The position numbers were made by a program, and so were the translations under genes. Below the pieces are notes generated by a model. That model made no database searches. It saw nothing but the letters and a program-made list of their open reading frames with translations, and was not told the origin of the DNA. This document shows positions 24,467 through 32,937 of a stretch of DNA of 64,000 nt, piece by piece (position 1 is the first letter of the stretch; every line of letters begins with the position of its first letter). The stretch covers positions 310,001 to 374,000 of the forward strand of contig NZ_CALPCP010000001.1 in NCBI RefSeq assembly GCF_943192995.1, read 5' to 3'. This DNA comes from Flintibacter muris (lineage in GTDB: Bacteria; Bacillota; Clostridia; Oscillospirales; Oscillospiraceae).

Positions 24467-24470
24467 TAGT

Positions 24471-25097
24471 ATGTTTATACTCTATGCGGACAAAAACCAG
24501 CTGACTGTCCGGCAGCGGGAGACAGTAACCAGCGGCTCGGTGGATGTATATCCGGTGCGGTTTGAGTTTTCGGAGGATTGGGACGGTCTGAGCCGTACCG
24601 CAGTGTTCCATGGGGGTGGGGAGAGCCGGTCCGTCCTGTTGGACGGAGGAGGGGAGACGACCATTCCCTGGGAGGTGCTGGAGGTTCCCGGCCGCCGCCT
24701 GCTGGCCGGTGTGCGGGGCACCCGGGGCGGAACGGAGGTTCTGCCCACTCTCTGGGTGGACCTGGGGCCCGTTTGGGAGGGAGCGGACACCGGCCAGCCC
24801 GCCCAGCCGCCCACCCCAGACCTGTGGGAGCAGAGGCTGGAATCCAGAGGCAGCGCTCTGCGGCGGGACGGACAGAATCTGTCGCTGATGTCGGGGGACA
24901 GGACGCTGTCCACCGTGCAGCTTCCAAAGGGAGAGATAAGCGTCCCCTACACCATCGGCCACGGGCTGAAACAGGAGGGGAACGTGGTAGCAGTGGACGC
25001 CGTAAGCGATTTTTCCGGCGACAACACCCTGCCCATCACCGCGGCGGCGGTACAGCTGGCCGTGGGAAATATTGAAGCTTTACTGGAGACAATTTAA
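24471..25097 (+). CDS. Phage tail/baseplate fibre-type protein
   Basis: 208 residues. The N-terminal domain (MFILYADKNQLTVRQRETVT ... VRFEFSEDWDGLSRTAVF ... TIPWEVL) is a beta-sandwich typical of baseplate or fibre adaptor proteins in Firmicutes prophages. The C-terminal part (IGHGLKQEGNVVAVDAVSDF ... PITAAAVQLAVGNIEALLETI) is a common shaft motif at the ends of phage fibres. Role inferred: part of a receptor-binding or surface-fibre assembly. First gene of a three-gene set; its ribosome site is buried in a hairpin. Confidence 0.7.
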   Translation: MFILYADKNQLTVRQRETVTSGSVDVYPVRFEFSEDWDGLSRTAVFHGGGESRSVLLDGGGETTIPWEVLEVPGRRLLAGVRGTRGGTEVLPTLWVDLGPVWEGADTGQPAQPPTPDLWEQRLESRGSALRRDGQNLSLMSGDRTLSTVQLPKGEISVPYTIGHGLKQEGNVVAVDAVSDFSGDNTLPITAAAVQLAVGNIEALLETI

Positions 25098-25110
25098 AGG
25101 AGGGAAAATT

Positions 25111-25689
25111 ATGAGTATCGCAGCTGAAATCAGCAGAATTCAGAGCGGCCGCAACACCATCCGGGCCAAGCTGGTGGAACTGGGCATGGCGCAGAACACT
25201 GACGGGCTGGACAAGCTGGCCGCCGCAGTAGAGGGGATGGAAAACCGGGGGGCCGTGTCCGTCACGGTTCAGGAGGGGGACACCTATACCATCCCCAAGG
25301 GCTACCACAATGGCAGCGGAACGGTTTCCGGCGTGTCCGGCGGCGGAAACTACGGCTTGCAGTCCAAGTCCGCCACCCCCACCAGGCTCCAGCAGAATAT
25401 TACCCCGGACGCGGGCTACTATGGCCTGTCTGACGTGACCGTGGCCCCCATCCCCGAGATGTATCAGGATGTGAGCACAGTCACCGCCGGGGCTGGGGAT
25501 GTGCTGACAGGGAAGATGATTGTGGACGCCGCGGGCAGGACCGTTGCCGGTGTGATGCCAAACAACGGGAAGATTACCGCTTCTATGGACGGCCTGACCA
25601 TCTCCAGTGTATCAATTCCCGCCGGTTACACTGCCGGAGGCACAGTGACCTTGAGCGGCGACATTGAGGACGCGCTGGCGGCGATCTGA
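25111..25689 (+). CDS. Phage-fibre-type protein
   Basis: 192 residues, ATG 25111 with AAAGGAGGG. Begins with a helix (MSIAAEISRIQSGRNTIRAK) and GLDKLAAAVEGM, then short beta repeats with YTIPKGYHNGSGTV, NITPDAGYYGLSDVTVAPIP and SVSIPAGYTAGGTVTL, ending IEDALAAI. These helix-plus-beta-repeat blocks recur in clostridial prophage tail proteins. No signal peptide. Thirteen bases from the previous stop. Confidence 0.65.
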   Translation: MSIAAEISRIQSGRNTIRAKLVELGMAQNTDGLDKLAAAVEGMENRGAVSVTVQEGDTYTIPKGYHNGSGTVSGVSGGGNYGLQSKSATPTRLQQNITPDAGYYGLSDVTVAPIPEMYQDVSTVTAGAGDVLTGKMIVDAAGRTVAGVMPNNGKITASMDGLTISSVSIPAGYTAGGTVTLSGDIEDALAAI

Positions 25690-25698
25690 GGTGAGGCC

Positions 25699-27048
25699 AT
25701 GAGTGTACACAGTGAGATTGACAGGATCAGGGAAAATATCGCCCAGGCTTACTCCGCCGTGGGGGACAGAGGGGGGACGCTGCCTGAGCAGCGAAACAGC
25801 GGGAATCTGGCTGAGGCCATCCGCAGTATTACCGGGGGCAAAACCGGCACAGAAGCGCCGGCCCCGGAGGAGGTCTACAGGACTGCCCGCCCGGCGAGCT
25901 GGCTGACAATCCCTGAGCCCGAAGACGACGAGATGTATCTGCTGGTCCATATTACAGACGGCTTGAGCACGCTGCTGGCCTTTACAGTGACCTGTTCTGG
26001 AAGCTATACTGTTGAGCTGGGCACCATCAGTGAAGGGGGCGTGTTCAGCGCGCTGTTCTCCACCGCCGCTGCCAGTGGAGATGTCTATGAGACGGAGCTG
26101 TTCGCCAGCGCATACGACGGCCTGACGGACAGCGGAATGAAGCAGGCGGTGGTCAGAATCACCGGGACCGATATTCTGACCTGGGAGCCCTCCGCCCACA
26201 GTGGGAAAACTGCGCCCCTCAATTTTTCCGGGTGGAATATTGTGGAAATCAAGTGCCGCCTGCCCAAAGGAACGGCGGTGCTCTGCGGGAACGGGACAAA
26301 AAACCGGGAGCTGAGAGGGCTCCGATTTTTTACCTGGGACGGGCCCGGCAGAGCGGCAAGTATGAGCGGTATGTTCAATAATTGCAGTGCCCTGACCGCC
26401 GTGTTAAAGCTGGATACCAGCGGCGTGACAGATATGAGCAATCTGTTCAACGGCTGCGCCTCCCTTACCGCCATTCCCGAGCTGAATACAGCGAATGTGA
26501 CAAATATGAACAGCATGTTCAAGGGCTGCGCCTCCCTTGCCGCAATTCCCCTGCTGGACACAGCCAAGGTGACGGATCTGGGTTATTTGTTCTCCGGATG
26601 TGCGCACCTTCTAAGCGTTCCACCGCTGGATACGTCGAAGGCGGCAAATATGACCAACATGTTCTACGGATGCAGCGCGATTGCGGCGGTTCCACCCTTG
26701 GATTGTACAGAGGCGACAGCTATGGGAAATATTTTTTCGGGCTGTTACGCACTGACTGATATTCCTGTGCTGAAGGTGGCCAAGGCGGCTTCTGTGGGCA
26801 GTATGTTTTATAACTGCCTCAGCCTGGGTGAGATCAGGTTTGACCCTGCAGTAACGGGGTGGACGGGAGGAGCCATATCGCTGCAAAACTGTTCTATGGG
26901 ACATGAGGCTCTGGTCCGCCTGCTGAACAGCCTGCCGGAGGTTACCACCGCCAGGATTCTTACGCTGACCGGAAACCCAGGCGCTGAGGAACTGACCGAA
27001 AGCGAAAAAGCTGTCGCAAATAGGAAGAACTGGACAGTGAAAGTGTAA
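25699..27048 (+). CDS. BspA-like (DUF285) repeat protein with phage-fibre N-terminus
   Basis: 449 residues. The start ([32 protein letters not shown]) matches the N-terminal helix of its neighbour, suggesting a shared attachment part. From about residue 215 there are six or seven repeats of the DUF285/BspA leucine-rich type ([48 protein letters not shown]), a protein-binding array. No signal peptide, so secretion or virion attachment is unexplained. Stop lies 32 bases before the right junction. Confidence 0.75.
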   Translation: MSVHSEIDRIRENIAQAYSAVGDRGGTLPEQRNSGNLAEAIRSITGGKTGTEAPAPEEVYRTARPASWLTIPEPEDDEMYLLVHITDGLSTLLAFTVTCSGSYTVELGTISEGGVFSALFSTAAASGDVYETELFASAYDGLTDSGMKQAVVRITGTDILTWEPSAHSGKTAPLNFSGWNIVEIKCRLPKGTAVLCGNGTKNRELRGLRFFTWDGPGRAASMSGMFNNCSALTAVLKLDTSGVTDMSNLFNGCASLTAIPELNTANVTNMNSMFKGCASLAAIPLLDTAKVTDLGYLFSGCAHLLSVPPLDTSKAANMTNMFYGCSAIAAVPPLDCTEATAMGNIFSGCYALTDIPVLKVAKAASVGSMFYNCLSLGEIRFDPAVTGWTGGAISLQNCSMGHEALVRLLNSLPEVTTARILTLTGNPGAEELTESEKAVANRKNWTVKV

Positions 27049-27079
27049 ATTCCAGTGTACTAATCACACCCCTCCTACC

Positions 27080-27943
27080 GGACCCACCGGTCCTCAGGGA
27101 ATTCCCGGCCCCGCCGGTCCTGCTGGTGCTACCGGTGCTACGGGCGCCACCGGCGCCCAGGGCCCCGCCGGTCCTGCTGGTCCTGCTGGTCCTACCGGCC
27201 CTGCCGGTGCCACAGGTGCTACAGGCGCCACCGGCGCCCAGGGTCCCACTGGTCCTGTTGGTGCTACTGGCGCTACAGGCGCCCAGGGCCCCACTGGCCC
27301 TGCTGGTGCTACTGGCGCTACAGGTGCCACCGGTGCCCAGGGTCCTGCCGGTCCTGTTGGTCCCACCGGGCCTGCCGGTGCCACAGGTGCCACAGGTGCT
27401 ACCGGTGCCCAGGGCCCCACTGGCCCTGCTGGTGCTACAGGCGCTACAGGCGCCACCGGTGCCCAGGGTCCTGCCGGTCCTGTTGGTCCCACCGGCCCTG
27501 CCGGTGCCACAGGTGCTACCGGTGCCCAGGGCCCCACTGGCCCTGCTGGTGCAGCTGGCGCTACAGGCGCCACCGGTGCCCAGGGTCCTGCCGGTCCTAC
27601 TGGTCCCACCGGCCCTGCCGGTGCCACAGGCGCTACAGGTGCCGCTGGTGCCCAGGGCCCCACTGGCCCTGCTGGTGCTACAGGCGCTACAGGCGCCACC
27701 GGTGCCCAGGGTCCTGTCGGTCCTACTGGTCCCACCGGCCCTGCCGGTCCTGCTGGCGCTGCCGGCGCCGCTGGTGCCGCTGGTGCTGAGGGTCCCACCG
27801 GTCCCACCGGCCCTGCTGGTCCTGCCATTACGCCTGGCCCTGCGGTGGCTAATCTGGATGGTGGGAGCGGAACCCCGGAGATTGTAGACAAGATCAATGA
27901 GCTGCTGGCCTCTTTGAGGACCGCCGGCGTGATTGCGACCTGA
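27080..27943 (+). CDS. Collagen-like protein, 3' part of the interrupted gene
   Basis: 288 codons open to TGA at 27941-27943, with no start codon of their own. The repeats are Gly-X-Y triplets rich in GPTGPAG, GATGAQ and GPVGPT, about 240 residues, then a short C-terminal block ([33 protein letters not shown]). The frame equals that of the 5' part: the join at CCCAC gives about 395 codons in total. The C-terminal helix is like the tail of collagen-like surface or fibre proteins in Clostridia. Without excision it lacks its start and should not be translated. Confidence 0.85.
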   Translation, partial: GPTGPQGIPGPAGPAGATGATGATGAQGPAGPAGPAGPTGPAGATGATGATGAQGPTGPVGATGATGAQGPTGPAGATGATGATGAQGPAGPVGPTGPAGATGATGATGAQGPTGPAGATGATGATGAQGPAGPVGPTGPAGATGATGAQGPTGPAGAAGATGATGAQGPAGPTGPTGPAGATGATGAAGAQGPTGPAGATGATGATGAQGPVGPTGPTGPAGPAGAAGAAGAAGAEGPTGPTGPAGPAITPGPAVANLDGGSGTPEIVDKINELLASLRTAGVIAT

Positions 27944-27956
27944 TTCCAACCTGATT

Positions 27957-27991
27957 GCCGGCGCTCCTGCTTTGGGGGCGCCGGCCATTTT
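27957..27991 (+). terminator. Stem between collagen-like gene and glycosyltransferase
   Basis: GCCGGCGCTCC/GGGGGCGCCGGC followed by CATTTTAT; terminator or attenuator. Confidence 0.6.
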
Positions 27992-28004
27992 ATAAGGAGG
28001 CTTT

Positions 28005-29135
28005 ATGGGGAAGTACAACATATGTGTTTATGCGATCTGCAAAAACGAGGAGCAGTTTGCGGACCGGTGGATGGACTCCATGCTGGAGGCGGACCGTGTG
28101 GTGGTGCTGGACACCGGCTCTGACGACAGGACAGTGGAGCGGCTGCGGGCTCGGGGAGCGGAGGTGACGGCAGAGACCATCACGCCCTGGCGCTTTGACA
28201 CGGCCCGGAACCGCTCCTTGGAGCTGGTGCCCCAGGATACAGATATCTGCGTCTGCACCGACCTGGACGAGGTATTCCATCCCGGCTGGCGCAAGGAGCT
28301 GGAAAAGGTCTGGGTGCCGGGGGCGGGACAGGCCTCCTACCGGTATACATGGTCCTTTAACGCCGACGGCTCCGAGGGCGTGGTATTCTGGTATGAGAAG
28401 ATCCACGCCCGTCACGGCTACCAGTGGGTCCATCCGGTCCACGAGGTGCTGAAATGGGTGGGGGAAGGGAGCCCTGGACCTATGGTGACGGCAGAAAACG
28501 TCCAGCTGGACCACCACCCAGACCCGGCCAAGTCCCGGAGCCAGTATCTGCCCCTTCTGGAGCTGTCTGTTCAGGAGGAGCCGGGAGACGACCGCAATGT
28601 CCACTACCTTGGCCGGGAGTATATGTACAAGGGCCGCTGGGATGACTGCATCCGAACTCTGAAGGGACATCTGGCCATGCCCACCGCCGTGTGGCGGGAC
28701 GAGCGGGCGGCCTCAATGCGGTATATTGCAAAATCCTGCTGGGAGAAGGGGGACCCGGCCCAGGCCAGGGACTGGTACCTCCGGGCCATTACCGAGGCCC
28801 CCCATCTGCGGGAGCCTTACACCGACCTGGCCCTCATGCTCTATCAGCAGGGGGAGTGGGAAGGGGTGCTCTACTTTACCGCCTGCGCCCTGGCCATTAC
28901 GGTACGTCCCCGGAGCTACATCTGTGAAGCCGCCGCCTGGGGCAGCCTGCCCCACGATCTGATGGCTATGGCCTTTTACTACACCGGAGCTTACAAAGAA
29001 GCGGCGGAGGAGGCGAGGAAGGCGTTGGCACTGGAACCGGGCAGCGAACGGCTGAAAAGCAACCTGGAGATTATGGAACAGGCCGCAAGAGGGCAGGAGA
29101 ATGGCCTCCGTTCAGGCTCAGCCGCTCCGCAGTAA
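28005..29135 (+). CDS. GT2 glycosyltransferase with TPR domain
   Basis: 376 residues. GT-A fold start NICVYAICKNEEQFADRWMD, then VLDTGSDDRTVE and the metal-binding acidic motif CTDLDEVF (about 85-92); His-rich VHPVHEVLKW follows. From about 190 the protein is helical TPR-like (NVHYLGREYMYKGRWDD, WYLRAITEAPHLREPYTDLA). Such enzymes sit beside collagen-like or tail-fibre genes and are proposed to glycosylate Thr in Gly-X-Thr repeats; that target is inference. AAGGAGG ribosome site; likely co-transcribed with the collagen gene once restored. Confidence 0.82.
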   Translation: MGKYNICVYAICKNEEQFADRWMDSMLEADRVVVLDTGSDDRTVERLRARGAEVTAETITPWRFDTARNRSLELVPQDTDICVCTDLDEVFHPGWRKELEKVWVPGAGQASYRYTWSFNADGSEGVVFWYEKIHARHGYQWVHPVHEVLKWVGEGSPGPMVTAENVQLDHHPDPAKSRSQYLPLLELSVQEEPGDDRNVHYLGREYMYKGRWDDCIRTLKGHLAMPTAVWRDERAASMRYIAKSCWEKGDPAQARDWYLRAITEAPHLREPYTDLALMLYQQGEWEGVLYFTACALAITVRPRSYICEAAAWGSLPHDLMAMAFYYTGAYKEAAEEARKALALEPGSERLKSNLEIMEQAARGQENGLRSGSAAPQ

Positions 29136-29263
29136 TTTTTAGAAAACGTCAAAAATCCTGACGAACGGGTCGGCCAGGGGACTGACCCCTACAGATGATT
29201 TGTAAGGGTCGCCGCCCTCGGCGGCCCGCTGGCCGCAATTTTGAAGATTGCAATTTACTCCCG

Positions 29264-29390
29264 CAGAAATCAATTTTAGCGCTATAGGCGGGACGACTCC
29301 GGTGTGCTGTTGGAAAAAGATTCCAACCGGCGGCGGGCCAAGTCGTCCCGCCTGCAAATTCGGCAGGACTTCTGAAAATTGATTTGCGTG
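29264..29390. repeat. Palindromic intergenic repeat, family A, copy 3
   Basis: Ends CAGAAATCAATTTT and AAAATTGATTTGCGTG with inner arms GGCGGGACGACTCC/AGTCGTCCCGCC. The gap 29136-29473 also holds a small GGTCGCCGCCCTCGGCGGCC palindrome (about 29206-29226) and the next promoter; no gene. Confidence 0.85.
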
Positions 29391-29408
29391 TTTTTACTCC
29401 CTTTAATG

Positions 29409-29437
29409 TTGACAGAAGGCTTGAAGGGGATTAAAAT
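29409..29437 (+). promoter_or_regulatory. Hybrid kinase promoter
   Basis: -35 TTGACA (29409-29414), 17-base spacer, -10 TAAAAT (29432-29437). The start point near 29444 excludes the in-frame GTG at 29441 as a start codon. Confidence 0.7.
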
Positions 29438-29473
29438 AAAGTGAATAGTTTTGCCGTGCTGGAGGGGACGATT

Positions 29474-32400
29474 ATGTATCGCTGCCATATGGAGTTTTAT
29501 CTGATTAACTGTCCGTCTGAGGTGTTGGAGACGATCCAGAAGCTGCCGCCGCTGGAATCCTTTAACCATTCTTTTCTGGACAGTAGTGAGCCCCGGCCGG
29601 CGCTGTTGGCCCGGGCGGATGTAATCTTGGCGGTCCCCTTGGGCGGTGAAGAGGCGGTTAAAGCGCTGGCGGAGGGGAAGAAGGAGTCGGCCCAGCTGAT
29701 TCTCCTGTCGGACAAGGAGCAGGTGGAAATCCTGGGGGACGGGTTGTCTCTGGCTGATGAGCTGTGGGTGCTGCCCATGTCTGAGGCGGAGCTGGTATTC
29801 CGGTTTACCCGCTGGCAGAAGAAGCAGAAGCAGAGTATGGAGCTGTGGCAGACCAGCCAGTACCTGGAGACCATCATCAACAACACCCCCAGCCTGGTCT
29901 GGTTCAAGGACAAGGACGGCGTTCACGAAAAGGTGAACGACAGCTTCTGCGCTACGGTAAATAAATCCAAGGAACAGGTACAGGGGAGAAGACACGCCTA
30001 CATCTGGGATGTGGAGGAGGACGACCCCGTCTGCATTGAGTCAGAGCGGACCGTCATGGAGTTGAAGAAGACCTGCATCTCTGAGGAGACCATCCAAACC
30101 GGTGGAGGAGAGCGGCTGCTTACCACCTACAAGTCCCCTCTGTACGACTGCGACGGCACTGTGATGGGCACTGTGGGCCTGGGTATCGACGTGACCCAGG
30201 AGCGGGCCTATGAGAAGGAGCTGATCGACAAAAACCGGGAGCTGGAGAATCTGTTTACCACCATGGACTGCGGCGTGGTGCGCCACAGCCTGGACGGCTC
30301 CCGCATCATCAGCATCAACCGGGCCGCCCTGGAGATCCTGGGCTATGAGTCGGAAGAGGCTATGAAGGCGGCCGGTTTTGATATGATTGCCTCCTCTGTG
30401 GTGGATGAGGATAAAGAGAGGCTGCGCGCCTGTATCCAGTCCCTGGTCAAGGTGGACGACAACGTGAATATCGAGTATCGTGTCCGCCACGTGGACGGGG
30501 ACATCCGCCACGTTATGGGAAATGTGAAGCTGGTGGAGGAGAACGGAGAGCTGTTATGCCAGCGCTTCCTTTTGGACTGTACCATTCAAAAGCAGCGTGA
30601 GGAGGAACAGCGCCAGTGGGAGAAGCGCCGCCAGGCGGAGCTGGTTCAAGCGCTGGCGATTGACTATAACCTGGTATGTGTGTTCGATCTGGACACCGGC
30701 CTGGGCGAGGCTCTGCGGAGCCACAAATGTGATCTGGGCGTGCTGGAAAACCTGTTCTCCGGCGAGCTGAGCCTGGAGGAGTGCATGGAACGCTACGTAA
30801 ATCAGTGCGTACATCCTGAGGACAGTGAGCAGATGAGGCAGATCTGTACACGGGAGCGCCTGCGCATTGAACTGGGGGCAAAGGGGCAGTTTTATGCCAA
30901 CTACCGTACAATTTGTGACGGCAGGCTGCGCTATTTCCAGATGAAGGCCGTGCGCACAGGGGACTGGGAGTCTACCCGGGCCGTGGTGCTGGGCTTCCGC
31001 AGCGTGGACGAGGAAACCCGCAAAGAGATGGAGCGGATGGATGTGCTGAAGGACGCTTTGGATCAGGCCAACCGGGCCAACAAGGCCAAGAGCGTGTTCC
31101 TGTCCAACATGTCCCACGACATCCGCACCCCCATGAACGCCATTATCGGCTTTACCGCCCTGGCCACCACCCATATCGACCAGCGGGACCAGGTGGAGGG
31201 CTATCTGAAAAAGATTATGACCTCGGGCAACCATCTGCTCAGCCTGATTAACGACGTGCTGGACATGAGCCGCATTGAAAGCGGCAAGATGTCGCTGGAG
31301 GAGAAGCCCTGCTCCATGCCCGACATCCTCCACGGCCTGCGCAGTATTGTGCAGGCGGACGTCCATGCCAAACAACTGGAGCTGTATATGGACGCGGTGG
31401 ACGTGGTAAATGAGGAGATATACTGCGACCGGCTGCGGCTCAACCAGATTTTGCTCAACCTGCTGAGCAACTCGGTAAAATATACCCCGGCAGGCGGGGT
31501 GGTCAGCATCCGGGTGACAGAGAAGCCCGGCGCCCCGGCGGGCCATGCCACCTATGAGTTCTGTATCAAAGATACGGGCGTGGGTATGAGTGAAGACTTT
31601 GTGTCCCGTATCTTCGAGCCTTTCGAGCGGGAGCGCAACTCCACCACCAGCGGCATCCAGGGCACCGGACTGGGTATGGCCATCACCAAGAACATTGTGG
31701 ATATGATGGACGGCGACATCTGGGTGAAGAGCAAACAGGGGGTGGGCACAGAGTTCACTGTAATCATTACCTTCCGCCTGTGTTCCGGGGAGAGGGAGCC
31801 CCAGACAATCCCGGAGCTGAAAAACTGCCGGGCCCTGGTGGTGGACGACGACTTCAACACCTGTGACAGTGTGTCCTGCATGCTCCAGCAGATCGGTATG
31901 CGGGCGGAGTGGACCCTGTCCGGCAAGGAGGCGGTGCTGCGCACCCGCCAGGCCGTGATGCGCGACGACAACTACAGCGTGTACATTATCGACTGGCTGC
32001 TGCCCGATATGAACGGCATTGAGGTGGCCCGGCGTATCCGAAAGGAGATCAACGAGCAGGTGCCCATTATCGTCCTCACTGCCTACGACTGGGCGGATAT
32101 CGAGGACGAGGCCCGGGAGGCGGGCATCAACGCCTTCTGTTCCAAGCCCCTGTTCCTGTCTGAGCTGCGCAGCTGCCTGGCCGGACTGGTAGGACTTGAG
32201 GGCGAGGAGAAGGAGAGCAGTCCGGAGGAGCCGGTCCACACCGGCCGTATCCTCCTGGTGGAGGACAACGAGCTGAACCAGGAGATTGCCACCGCCATTT
32301 TGGAGGAGGCGGGCTTCCAGGTTGAGACGGCGGAAAACGGGCAGCTGGCCGTGGAAAAGGTGTCCCAGTCACAGCCGGGCTGGTACCAGCTGGTGTTGAT

Positions 32401-32617
32401 GGACGTGCAGATGCCGGTGATGAACGGCTACGAGGCCACCCGGCACATCCGCAGGCTGGAGGACCACCGGAAGGCCGATATCCCCATCCTGGCCATGACG
32501 GCCAATGCCTTTGAGGAGGATAAACAGGAGGCCCTGCGCTCCGGTATGAACGGGCATATCTCCAAGCCGATCAACATCAGCAAGCTGTTGGAGACGCTGA
32601 ACGCTATGCTGAGCTGA
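29474..32617 (+). CDS. Hybrid sensor histidine kinase with two receiver domains
   Basis: 1047 residues, no obvious membrane segment, so probably cytoplasmic. Order: N-terminal region (1-110), PAS domains at about 120-235 (NNTPSLVWFKDKDG), 255-370 and a weaker one at 390-510, HisKA with His548 in SNMSHDIRTPMNAI, HATPase (about 650-765; DTGVGMS, GTGLGMAI), receiver 1 with Asp840 (IIDWLLPDMNG) and receiver 2 with Asp977 (LMDVQMPVMNG). No HPt domain or output domain is present, so a separate phosphotransfer protein is expected. Start ATG 29474 follows GGAGGGG. Confidence 0.93.
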   Translation: MYRCHMEFYLINCPSEVLETIQKLPPLESFNHSFLDSSEPRPALLARADVILAVPLGGEEAVKALAEGKKESAQLILLSDKEQVEILGDGLSLADELWVLPMSEAELVFRFTRWQKKQKQSMELWQTSQYLETIINNTPSLVWFKDKDGVHEKVNDSFCATVNKSKEQVQGRRHAYIWDVEEDDPVCIESERTVMELKKTCISEETIQTGGGERLLTTYKSPLYDCDGTVMGTVGLGIDVTQERAYEKELIDKNRELENLFTTMDCGVVRHSLDGSRIISINRAALEILGYESEEAMKAAGFDMIASSVVDEDKERLRACIQSLVKVDDNVNIEYRVRHVDGDIRHVMGNVKLVEENGELLCQRFLLDCTIQKQREEEQRQWEKRRQAELVQALAIDYNLVCVFDLDTGLGEALRSHKCDLGVLENLFSGELSLEECMERYVNQCVHPEDSEQMRQICTRERLRIELGAKGQFYANYRTICDGRLRYFQMKAVRTGDWESTRAVVLGFRSVDEETRKEMERMDVLKDALDQANRANKAKSVFLSNMSHDIRTPMNAIIGFTALATTHIDQRDQVEGYLKKIMTSGNHLLSLINDVLDMSRIESGKMSLEEKPCSMPDILHGLRSIVQADVHAKQLELYMDAVDVVNEEIYCDRLRLNQILLNLLSNSVKYTPAGGVVSIRVTEKPGAPAGHATYEFCIKDTGVGMSEDFVSRIFEPFERERNSTTSGIQGTGLGMAITKNIVDMMDGDIWVKSKQGVGTEFTVIITFRLCSGEREPQTIPELKNCRALVVDDDFNTCDSVSCMLQQIGMRAEWTLSGKEAVLRTRQAVMRDDNYSVYIIDWLLPDMNGIEVARRIRKEINEQVPIIVLTAYDWADIEDEAREAGINAFCSKPLFLSELRSCLAGLVGLEGEEKESSPEEPVHTGRILLVEDNELNQEIATAILEEAGFQVETAENGQLAVEKVSQSQPGWYQLVLMDVQMPVMNGYEATRHIRRLEDHRKADIPILAMTANAFEEDKQEALRSGMNGHISKPINISKLLETLNAMLS

Positions 32618-32872
32618 TAAAAACGCGACAAAATTGCGCCAAAAACAGGCGTCAACAAGAGACCGGCGCAGCTCGACAGCCGGAATCCACAGACCTAATA
32701 GCAATCATCAGCTTTGCTGCCACATGTAAGGGCGGCCTTTGGCCGCCCGACTGTTACAGGCAGACCCATTTGTTCCTGCGGGCGGCCCAAGGCGCAGAGC
32801 ACTTTTACCCTGATTTGGAGGGGGATGGAGATGGGATGGAAAGACTGGCGGATGAAAATTTTTTGAGACCTC

Positions 32873-32901
32873 TTGCACAGCCGGGGGAAATTTAGTATAA
32901 T
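32873..32901 (+). promoter_or_regulatory. Promoter of the SprA-like gene
   Basis: -35 TTGCAC (32873-32878), 17-base spacer, -10 TATAAT (32896-32901). The 32618-32937 gap otherwise holds a GGGCGGCC/GGCCGCCC palindrome near 32728-32750 and no gene. Confidence 0.7.
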
Positions 32902-32937
32902 GACTCCAGTAAATTTGCCAGGAAAGGGGTGCCCGCA

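Larger units (their letters stand above)
22761..27087. mobile_element. Serine-recombinase element inserted in the collagen-like gene
   Basis: About 4.33 kb bounded by GGTCCCACAGG (22753-22763) and GGACCCACCGG (27080-27090). Contents: one large serine recombinase on the minus strand with its stop at the left edge, then a small gene and three phage-fibre-type genes on the plus strand ending 32 bases before the right edge. No replication, head, lysis, transfer or resistance genes. Exact crossover is uncertain by a few bases because collagen codons repeat; every candidate crossover checked keeps the frame. Confidence 0.82.

Noticed and set aside
27080-27830. CRISPR or satellite array
   Set aside because: Period is a multiple of nine bases and encodes Gly-X-Y collagen; no unique spacers.
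27094-27897. Minus-strand collagen-like frame (Gly-Pro-Val, Pro-Ala repeats)
   Set aside because: The reverse complement of GGN-CCN-GCN repeats also encodes Gly/Pro/Ala triplets. The plus-strand frame matches the upstream half and has a proper end.
29441-29473. GTG start eleven codons upstream for the hybrid kinase
   Set aside because: It precedes the predicted transcript start and has no ribosome site; ATG 29474 has GGAGGGG.
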